DNA from: Arcuatula senhousia
Taxonomy: Eukaryota > Mollusca > Bivalvia > Mytilida > Mytilidae
NCBI GenBank assembly: GCA_963971305.1
Contig: OZ020304.1
Location: 17,838,103 to 17,902,102, forward strand
DNA length: 64,000 nt
Reading direction: 5' to 3'
Under the pieces are notes generated by a model. The model was not told the origin of the DNA and made no database searches. It saw nothing but the letters and a program-made list of their open reading frames with translations. Shown piece by piece: positions 11,905 through 23,900 of the stretch (within the stretch, counting starts at the first letter, position 1; each line of letters opens with the position of its first letter). The translations under genes and the position numbers were made by a program.

Positions 11905-14900
11905 CTATAACAAATTTACAGAAAACCAAATAATGACATGCTCAACTTTCTCATTGACTACATATTTGTTCTGTTTGGTGGACATGTTTTTCAGCAATCA
12001 ATAGAGATTCCAATGGGCATTAACTGAGCACTTTTGCTTGCTGATTTTGTTTCTTCATTCATTTGAAGCCGACTTCATACAATCACTTTTAGACAAAACT
12101 AGATGGAGCCTTCCCCTGAAGGCATATGTCGCCTGCGCATCTATGTTTGTTTGCCAAACAGGAAGTAGTTAATTTTCGGGCATAAAATCTCCTTACACCT
12201 TATAGTACTATGGGATGAAGCTACATACCAAATATAAAGAGGCTGTGGCATGTATTTGCCTGGAAAACTGCGACGAAAATTTTGCATCTATGTCCATTAT
12301 ATATCAAATGTTAAGTATTCGTCAAACAGGAAGTAGTTATTTTTCAGGCATAAATATGCTTAACACCTTATAGTACTATGCAAAGAAGCTATATACCAAA
12401 AATCAACAGGCTGTGGCAAGTAGTTGCCTGGAAAACTGCAACAAAAATTTGGCATCTTATGATCTATGTCCATTATATATAAAACGTTAGTATTCATCAA
12501 ACAGGAAGTAGTAATTTTTGTAGCATAAAATTGCTTTACACCTTATAGTACTATGTGATGAAGCTCCATACCAAATATCAAGAGGCTGTGGCATGTAGTT
12601 GCCTGGAAAACTGCGACGAAAATTTGGCATCGATGTCCATTATATATTAAACGTTAAGTATTCGTCAAACAGAAAGTAGTTATTTTTGGGGCATAAAATG
12701 GCTTTACACCTTATACATGTAGTACTATGCGATGAACCTACATACCAAATATAAAGAGGCTATGGCATGTAGTTCCCTGGAAAACTACGACAAAAAATTT
12801 TGTGACGCCACAGGATAGTGCCAAAGTAACCCCTATATGTCACGTTGCAGGCGACATAAAAAGATAGTAGACTAGCTCTCTCTTTTAATCTCACTTTCCA
12901 TTATATTGATGATGTCATTTCACTGACCATTGCTCCATTTGGTGGCTTTCTCCATCTTATATACATGTATTCTCAGGAACTTGAGATAAAGGCACTATGG
13001 ATTATAGGAAGTCTGCTTCATATTGCTAACACAAGCTTATGTTGCTCCTTGGTTGCTGTCTTCATTCAAGAAATTTTATGCAAATTTTATGATTATAGAC
13101 AAATATGGAATTTGTATCTCTCAGACGAGTGCAGATGTTGGATTGTTGTAGGAATTTGCTTTGTTTTATTTTATTGGATTTGACACATTGAACTGACTGT
13201 TTGTAATGCAACCGATGTGCTGTAGCAAGCAGGAACTGCTTACTCTTCTGGAGCACTTGAGTTGACTCTGTTAGGACTAGAGGTCATGTTGTTAATTGAT
13301 ATTCAGAAGTTTTTATGTTTCCATGTTTAAAATGTTATCCCGTTTTTGTCCCGTTCTCGTTGGTGTTTATTGTTTTTGTCTCTGCCCTTTTGGGCTTTAG
13401 ACATTTGGAAGCCCCATTGGCACCTCTGCTTCTACAATAAAACAAATCAAAGTTTTGATGTCTCCCCCCGTTTCCCGCCAAAAGTTCTAAGTTCAAAAGG
13501 CCACAACTCCCACAAAACATTGGGACCATAATTTCCAGGTAATATTCACAACTACATATGGTATACTTCCTATACACCAAGTTTTGTTGAATTCAGTTCA
13601 GTAGTTTCAGAGGAGTTGCGCTGGCAAGATGATAAATGAGGATTTCAGCTAATTTCTAAGTTCAAAGGGCCATAACTCCCACAAAATTTGAGGATCAAAA
13701 TTTCCTGGTCATATGCACAACTTCATATGGTGCACTTCCTATATACCAAGTTTCGTTGAATTCGATTCAGTAGTATAAATGAGGATTTTCAGCAAATTCT
13801 TAAGTTCAAAGGGCAGTAACTCCTACAAAAATTTAAGGATTAAAATTTCCCGGTAATATGCACAACTACATATGGTGTCCTTCCTATATACCAAGTTTCG
13901 TTGAATTCAGTTCAACAATTTCAGAGGAGTTGCGCTGACTAACTGTGACTAACTATTCTGTGACGGACAGACAGACGAACGGACAGGACAAAAACAATAT
14001 GTCTCCCCACATATACTCATTTTTACCAGATACAATTTATCAGAAAGTATAAGAAAAAGTTTAATACTCTAAGCTCAAGCCTGATTTTTTTTTCATAGAA
14101 ATAGTCAATATTTGGGTAAAAAAGGCTAAAAGTGAACAAAATCAATCAACATTTTTCATCTTTAAATGTCTGTAGCAAAGAAAAATGCACAGCAACCTAT
14201 GAATTTTTCTTCATTTTTTGCCTTGGTAGGGTCTGAATGTTAGAATAAAAGTTTAACACTTTGGCTCCTGACCAGAATACATCCTCAAGTTTTTACCTCC
14301 TTTATAACACATGTGTGTCATACAGGACAGACAGTTTAAACTAGATACCAGGGAGATGATAGCCATCTCCAAGGGCCCCGCTCCCATAAAAAATTGTGGA
14401 CCCGCATTAAACTCAAACTTGATCTGTAACTCATCAAGGTAAACTCACATGCCAAAAATAAGTTCATTATCTATAAGCGTTTAGAAAAAAGTGCGGAAAA
14501 CTGAAATTTTAATGAATTTTCAAGTTTCAAAGGGCCTTGTGAATTTTCAAAGTTCAAAGGGCCATAACTCCCATAAAAATTTGTGGACCGGCACGAAACT
14601 CAAACTTGATCTGTAACTCATCAAGGTAAACTCACATATCAAAAATCAGTTCATTATCTATAAGCGTTTAGAAAAAAAGTCTGGAAAACTGAAATTTTAG
14701 TGAATTTTCAAAGTTCAAAGGGCCATAACTCCCATAAAAATTTGTGGACCAGCTTGAAACTCAAACTTGATCTGTAACTCATCAAGGAAAACTCACATAT
14801 CAAAAATCAGTTCATTATCTATAAGTGTTTAGAAAAAAAGTGCGGAAAACTGAAATTTTAATGAATTTTCAAAGTTCAAAGGGCCATAACTCCCATAAAA

Positions 14901-17900
14901 GGACTAGAGCCACGAACCCCAATATTTGGCCCTGTAAACACTCAAATATCAAAACTGGTTTGTTTTTCACCAAAATTTGTGTATGTATAGCTGGATGTCT
15001 GTGTTAAAAGAGAAAAGAATTTATTATGGTGTATTAATGAAATTTCAAGTACCCCAACCCTTTAAAAATACCCTAAATCAGCGATTTTTCACTTTTTGGC
15101 CAAAATGACTTGTTTTTCATTCACGCTTTTGTGATTTTCTATGTGGCGCCACCCCTCGCCCATCGAATTTTTAGTTGAAATATGAAGAACATAGTGTATT
15201 TATAAAATTTAAGCAAAAAAATTTATGGGCGAGGGGTGGCGCCCATGTCATTTTCACCAAAAACCAGGTGGAAAATTGTGAAATTTAGCTGAAATTAGCA
15301 TATTTTAAATTTTAGCGTCACTTTATGATGTCATTACAATGTCACAAGTACAGAAAACTTTAAAATTGATTTTGTTGTGTAACAAGTAATCATTTTAGAC
15401 TTCTTGGCCACAAAAATCTTGTCTAACAAATGGATTTGAAAAAATGGCCCGATTTAGGGCCAAATATGAGGGTTTGTGGCTCTAGTCCTTTGTGGACTGG
15501 CACGAAACTCAAACTTGATCTGTAACTCATCAAGGTAAACTCACATACCAAAAATCAGTTCATTATCTATAAGAGTTTAGAAAAAAAGTCAGGACCACTG
15601 AAATTTTAGTGAATTTTCAAAGTTCAAAGGGCCATAACTCCCATAAAAATTTGTGGACCAGCACGAAACTCAAACTTGATCTGTAACTTATCAAGGTAAA
15701 CTAACATACCAAAAATCAGTTCCTTATCTATAAGCGTTTAAAAAAAAAGTGCGGAAAACTGAAATTTTAATGAATTTTCAAAGTTCAAAGGGCCATAACT
15801 CCCATAAAAATTTGTGGACCGGCACGAAACTCAAACTTGAACTGTAACTCATCAAGGTAAACTCACATACCAAAAATCAGTTCATTATCTATAAGCGTTT
15901 AGAAAAAAAGTCCGGAAAACTGAATTTGTTACGGACGGACAGACTGATTACTATAGGGCGTCCGCAACAAAGTTGCGGGGCCCTAATTAATTTAGTTTGC
16001 AGAATGAACATAAAGATTATGTTGAAGGAAAATCTATATTGAAACATGTTAAAAGATGCATTATAATATACAAGCAGATAACTTAAAACTCAAGTCTTTT
16101 TAAAAGCATTACCAGCCAGTTGTTGAGTACAGACAAGGGACATATTATAAGAGTACTCCTTGGTCCTGTAGTGTCTGTTCTTCCAGTACCCTCTCCATAT
16201 TCTGACGAGGAAAGCTGACTACCTAGTTCCTCTAAGTCATCTAAGGGATCTATAATTGCAAGTTCAAGTTATATTATTCACATTTTTTTTAAGTATATGT
16301 AAATGTTCTAAAAATTTATATATTCTTGAGTTGCAGTTGGTTGGGACTCTGGGTTGTAAACTTGTTATAATGTTGCTATTTTCCTTATTTTATGCTGTCT
16401 TTCCTATCTACTGATTCTGTCTTGGTTTTTTATGATATCTAAATGCCCTTATGGTAACCTTTTGCTTCCTGAATTGGTTGTTTAACCCTACCACATTATA
16501 TATGTGCCTGTCCCAAGCCAGGAATCCTTGTCAAAGCTTTTGTTTGTCCTATCATTTATCTGTTTTTGTTCTTTGTCCAGAAATGGGTCTTTCGGTGATA
16601 ATTCAGGGATTTGATTTTTGAATTGTAGTTTTAGTCTTGGGCCACTGAAAGACGGCAAGCAGAGACCTCTGGTCATGTTGAAGACTGCTGGTTGTTTTCT
16701 ATTGTGATTTTAATAATTGTGTTCCTTCATGTTGGTTGTGTCGCGTACACTTATTCCACATTTCTTTATTGTCTATTAATGAAATTTGCTGGAACCAACA
16801 CAACTAGCAAATGAGTCTCAAAAGACATGGCTGATCAACATGGATTTTCCTAATTTTGCTGTGATGGGGTATCCTTATTATGGTTAATATAGTGTACATG
16901 AATATTTTCATGATCATAAATATTAAACAGAACTTGGATTCAATACAAAGGTAAACCTGAGGTGTAACATATGAACAGATTAAAAACTATTTTATTTCCT
17001 GCAGCTTTTTATGTGGAGCATAAAAAAAGATATTAAAACAGGAATACTGGAATGTCATTAATAGGCATAAAAATACAGTCGGCAATCCTCATTGGTGCAA
17101 GATACATGCATGATGAATAGATTTAGCATTTATTGAAACAGCTATTCCATTAAGTACCAGTAACATGGCAAGCTGGCATTTTCTCAACTAACCCCAAAAG
17201 TCAATTTGTTTAAAAGTCTTCTTTCAATAATGATTTGACCAATGACCAACAGGAATCCTATCAATTGTCTTCCAACTATGTTACATGAAATAGCCATAAA
17301 GTGCATATTTAATTTTTTTGCATAGAGACATCATAATTTTTAGAAGTGCAATGTGTGACAAATGTTTTTTCAATTGTGCAAAGTGTGAAAGTATAGCAAA
17401 CACACATATCAATCACAAGCTTGTTAAAGCATGTCAAGTGTTAGTTTGATGGTGTTTAAATAAGTAGTTCTGAAATCATTTGCAATTGTGCAAAGTGTGA
17501 AAGTAAAGCAAACACATATCAATCACCAGCTTGTTAAAGCATGTCAAGTGTTAGTTTGATGGTGTTTAAATTAGTAGTTCTGAAATCATTTGCAATTGTA
17601 CAAAGTGTGAAAGTATAGCAAACACATATCAATCACCAGCTTGTTAAAGCATGTCAAGTGTTAGTTTGATGGTGTTTAAATTAGTAGTTCTGAAATCATT
17701 TGCAATTGTACAAAGTGTGAAAGTATAGCAAACACACACATCAATCACAAGCATGCATGCCAAGAATACATGTCTTGATACCTGTTTCTAAATTAAAACC
17801 TGTAGGTTTATTCTCCGATGGATCAGGTAAATCATCACAGTCCATAAATGTGTGTTTAGAAGGCTTACATTCACTTTCTTTAGCTTCTGTCTTTACATCA

Positions 17901-20900
17901 CCCAATTGCTCTGTTTTGACCTTTTCATCTACAGTTTTCTTGCCTGAAATATATAAAGTAAATCTGGAGACAAAATATACAAAACATTTAGACATATCTG
18001 AGAAAATTTAAACATTTGTTGCTGCAGAGAATTCTTCTTCTCGTTAAATGTAGTACTACAAAAGTACTTGTACTATGATATTGGGTTTCATTTTCTTCTG
18101 GCAGTCTTCAAGTTAACTTTTCGAAGCACAAGTCCGAAAGTTGTTATTTTGACAATTTTTCTTTACCAATAATTGGCTTGTAACTCCATATTTTATGGAA
18201 ATTTTTCTGGCCAGGGCCATGTGACTAATTTCCAAGACTGTCTAGTTTTTTGTTTGTTTTTTTTTTAATTGAAATCACCTATAATTTTTGGCATACACAA
18301 TATACTTAAAAATTTAGTTTACTGATCATACATACTGATAGCATCAGCCACAAATTTTGCTGTAGCTTTCATGATTTTATGTCTATGACCAAATGCTGTG
18401 ATACCAATACTCTTCAAATCTTCATGACCCATCTCAACCAATATATCTAGAGTTATCTGTTCTTGATCAAATATTTCTTTAAACTGCATGAGGTCTAAGC
18501 TTTTCAACATCATAGTCAGACAATCCTCTTTAATTTCTTCTTTGCTGTCAGTGACCTCAGTTTTTATCTCCTTGTCTTCAGTTTTAGGTAATATTTCTAC
18601 AATAAACATTGAAAGTAATTTATATAGTGCATCATTTATTCAATCTAGCAATTTTACATTAAAGATTTTTAAATTGTACCAATTTATGAGGTTGTCATGT
18701 TCTTGCATGGTAAAATAATGTCATTTCAACCACCAATCTCAATCACAATTTGACTAGCACAAATGGCATATTTCTGTAAGCTCATAAAAGAAATATCACC
18801 ATCAAAGTATGTTTTACAAAAGCCAGTCCAAAACAAACCCAATAGCTTTTTTTTTCTCTTTTGAATCAATACTTAAAAGAAACCTGTTATCTGAGGTTTA
18901 TCTTCAACAGTGGCTTGTTGTATTGTTTCCAATGCCTGGGGTGTAACAACAGGTTGTTCAATTGCTGAATCGTCCATATTTAAATCATCAGCTTCCTGGA
19001 CACTGTTGGCAGGATCAGGTTTTAATACCAATTTCTTCTTTCCCTTTTTACCAACACCTTTTCCTTTACCAGTTGGCGGATGATAGGCTGTATCTGTTTT
19101 CTTTTGTTTGGCTGTGAGACACAAAAGGCAATAGCATATTTTAATAGCAAAAATATTACAGTGATTCCGAAGATTCTTTTGATTTTAAAGGACCGAAACC
19201 TATTTTAAAACTAAAATTTGCATTAATTCCATTGCAAAAAATCTAAATTTTTTACAAGACCAAGCCAATTTTTACCCGACATGTCAGACAGAACTTTGGA
19301 ATCACTGAAATAACATTTTTCTATGATGTATGCATAAGAGTAGTACATGTAATAGTGGAGTATGGAAAACTATTTTAAGGCTATTTTTTATAATTTGTAT
19401 TCTTTTTTTGCCAAGAGGGCCATGAAGTTGCTAATAAAGAGCACCATACAAGTTGTTTAACAAGGTAAATACATGTATCAATCATAAAGCTCAAAATTGT
19501 CTAACGCTTCTTAATATTTTTTTAAAAACCATTATACATTGAAACAGAAAAAAAAACATTGTAAGGTTGTTGCAAAATTTTGGAAGCATAATTTTTCACC
19601 AAATGTTCAACAATAAATTGATTTTGAATGTAATTTAGAATACTTTAAATAGCTGAAACCAGTATGTTTTTCCCTCATGATTTCATATTCATTTTATCAA
19701 GGTTCTCATGTTAAGAATTCTTATACTGTATGTGTTTTAATGATGTGCACCCTTCCATGTGTTTGAAATTCCTCTGTGGAAAGATTTTGATCCTCCAAGT
19801 GAAAAAATCTTATCATCCATCTGTTTTTTTTTTCAATTTTCAAACTTTGTTGTATCTAGATATGTAATATAAATACATTTCTTCTGTGGTGTTATCAGGT
19901 CATTCATCTCATCCTCTGATCCACTGCTTTCAACATATCGTGCAGGTCTTTTAACTTCTCTGAAATAAAGCAATTCAATCAATTTCTTCTTTAACATCTC
20001 AAATTGCATGTTTAAATTCATAAATCCTATTTAAATTAGTTCTCATTTTTATTTTTATTATGTGCTGTATTACAAGAAATGAATGGACTGTCACAATAAA
20101 ATAATACTTGTACCATTCATTTACGAAAAAGTTTTGTATTTTCAAGAAGTCAAGTTTAATCATTGATCATAGGAAATGCAGCTTAAATAAAAAAATAAAC
20201 AAAATCAAACTTATGCAATAAATCATGTGTGCTTCATTTTTCTAGTCTTTATCTTACAAGTATTTGGCTTAACAATGTCAATAACATGCAGTTATCTGTA
20301 CTTTATTTTCAAGTGCAGCAAAGTGTGATATATGAAACAAAATGATTGTTACATGTATATGCAATCTTTATTCTTGAAATTGTCATTCAAATGTAATCCA
20401 AGATCTTTTTAATTGTTTGCCCAATCAAAGCTATATCTACCTTCTTGGTCTCCTGGCTGACTTGCCTGGAGAAAGATTTTCTTTGATATCTTTGACAAAT
20501 TCAGGTAGATATTCTGGATCTTCTTTCTTTAACATGCAGGTACCAGCATCTCCTAGTTCTGAAACTAAAGGAGAAACATAAAATGATTGAAGCTTATTCA
20601 AAAATTTTATTGATCAAATTTCTGAATGATGTACATTTGACAAGCTTAAAATGGATTTTTTCTGCTTTAAAATAATGTAAAAAAAATTTTTTTAGATTTA
20701 AAACTCAATATTGTTTTATGAGATGAATGCTGTGTATAAATGTATAATACATGCAATAATTTATATAGAAGCAATGCATAAAAACATGTACAAACCATTG
20801 TGATTTGGCAGTCTTATTATAGATTAGTTCAGGCATTTATTAGACATTCAATTTTGATTTCAAATAAAAAGTAAGCAAAAAAGCGAAGTTAGCCTAATAG

Positions 20901-23900
20901 GTTAAGTGGAATGTGAATTATTATAATCAAAATTAAGAGATGTGAAGTTTCTTGAAATCAATGATAGTGATCTGTTAACGAATATACAATCTCATGTTTT
21001 GTGTGCTATGTAAAGTATTAATAAAGATATCTGTGTGATTACTAGCAGATAAATAAATTGTGCAGATGATTATAATTTTACCTTTCTTTTTGGCAGTTTT
21101 CTTCACACCTAAGTTTATGAATAAATATAACAATACATATCTCTTATATAAAAAAAAAATTAGTTACATACATGTATTACTCTCAATATCTATATTCTCA
21201 TTTGATATTATAAATTACTTTGATGTCCATCAAAGACTTACCTTAACTTAAGGGGTTTGCTAATAATTTTTTCAGAGTTTTTGTTAGAATTTAAAGATCC
21301 TCTGGTTTCATCAATTTATCATGCTTGAAATTTTTTTTTTTTGCCAAAGATCCCCCTTTTTTCTTTTCATAATTCAAGAATATGTCCATTCAGTATGCAA
21401 TATACAAATTTATATGAAATTTTATTTACTTTTGAGGAACAAACCCCCTTAATGTGTTTGTTTATTCAACTTTCTGGAATAAGCTATCATTTAAGGTTTG
21501 TAAAAGACTAAGACAAACTTCAGTAAAGGGTACTGTGAATACCTGTATCACAATCTGACTCTTCTTCAGTTTCTGTACTTTCCTCTTCATCTGAAGGCAG
21601 ATTGGGGTCTGGACACAGTCCCAACACTTTCCTATTTGATAAAGTTTTAGCCATTGGACCATGATTCAGTTGAGAACTGCTAGCATCTCCATCACCAAAC
21701 TTGAGCTTTATTTTCTTGTAAGTACTGGTAGGCTTGGTTTCCATAATTGCCTCCTGCATCATCTGTAATTTAAATTAGCAAATCATAGTAAAGAATCAGA
21801 GGAATCCAATACTATTTTTAATACATTTGTAGCAAAAGGGAGATCTTAAAGTTATGCAAGTAATGATTTTCATTTATTTAAATTTACAATTCCACCACAT
21901 TGATATTATTTTTTACACCTTCACATTGTGATGTAGAGTGTACATGTATTACATTTTGACATGGTTGCTTTACAAAACAGTTATGTATTCGCAAAACAAT
22001 ATATTATCTATTCTGTGGATTTTCAACAGCTAAGTACAGTATAAGATTGCAATATCACTTATTCACTATGTTACCTGTTCTTTCTTAAAAGCCCTCAGCT
22101 CCTTTGATTTTCTAATAGGTCCTCTAACTGGAACTGCCAGTGGTTTGTCTTCTTTGAAATGTGTAACAATCAGAGCTATCATTTCTAATGTTTTACCAAG
22201 ACCCATATCATCTGCTAGTATACCTGCAGAAAGTATGTAAAAAATAGTCTAGATGAAAGCGCAATCAACCCAATAATTCAAGGGAGTAGCAATGCCTGCA
22301 ACTTTAATGTGTTTTTTCTTTCCATAAATGACATTTACATGTATGTACAAATGTTTACTCTTTGTCAAACATGTCCTGTCATTTGTTCAGTGTGTACTCA
22401 AAAGAACAATGACCAAACACTAATGAAAAATTAATAGGTGTGCCATTTCACTTTTGTGAATTTCATAAAATAGACTGTTTCATGCACAATAGTCTGCACA
22501 GCATTTGCAAAAACATACAAATTTGAGATAAGTTGTACCTCCTTTCACACTTTTTGGTCTTTGATTTGAGGTGAAAACAGTTACAGAATTGAAAAATTTG
22601 CCATTTCTTTCTTCCCAAAATGGTGGCAAATGAGATCCCTTTTCCCTCTGTATCATCCAATTTAAAGCCTGTTTTTGGTGAGTATACATTGGGGTACTTA
22701 TTGCCTACAATAAAACAAAAATACAAACTAAACACTCATAGCAAAAATACTTGCATATCCATAAGTGAGCACAAATGTTTTGAAGATTATCTTTACTACA
22801 ATAAAACAATTACCAATTAATTTTACTTTTAAGTATACTGGTTTTAGGTTTTCTATAATCATGATAAATGATCTGCAATGTTAAAAAAATATAAGTTACT
22901 TGATTTAATAATCTATTCTTTTTGAAAGAAAATGTTTCTTACAACTGTTAATAGTATGCTCTTATATTTATACCTTGGCAGGCTCTGATGTGCTTGATTT
23001 GTCCCCTTCTTGTAGGTTTTCAAACAATCTGTCAAGCTCATTTTTGATCTGCGAAAAAGGTAAAAGTTATTGGTTTTTTTTTACAAATATACAAGTTTTT
23101 GATCAGGAAATTTTAATGATGAATTCATTTATGTTTGTTGTCATAACCACAAGGAATCAAAATAAAAAAAAAACATTTTATTGAATTCTTAATTTCATGA
23201 TGAAAATTGGTACACAATGAATAATAATGAAAACTCAAAAATATGTATATGATTAGTGGGCATTAATTTCACTTCCCATATATAATACATGAACTACATG
23301 TATTTCATTTCATTTTTTTTTTTTATTTTCAAACAAACCTCAGAGGGTGACAAGAATGTCCTTCTGATAGGTGCCATTCCCATACCAGCTGAAGTAGAGG
23401 GTCTCTGTTCTATTTCTGGCATATATCCATTAAAACCATGGTTTCTTAGCCTGGACATAACAGTCAGTTGGTTCTCTGGTTTTCCCCACAAAGATATATC
23501 TATTGGCATGGAATACATGTTTCTTGCTCCAAATGGAACAACGCTAAAGAACACAGACAAAAATTGCATTAAAAATTAAATTCTAAAATAATAACTCTTC
23601 ATCATCTGAAAATTCTTTCTAACTAGTAACAAAGTTACATTTTCTAATACATGTATACATGTATCTGCAAACTTCTAATTACATGTGAACATTTTTGGAC
23701 TTGATAAATTAAATATGTTCAGAGATGCAGCTAATTGTCAGACCTGTCAGACAAATGAGATAAAACTTCAACAGGTCCGGCAAGTGAAACCATTGTGTAG
23801 GACCTCAGTCTGGCAAAGTTTGAAAAAATTAGATTTATACAAGTTGAAAGGTCTGGCAAATTTAACTTTCTTGTAGGACCCAATGTCTGACAGAATAAAA

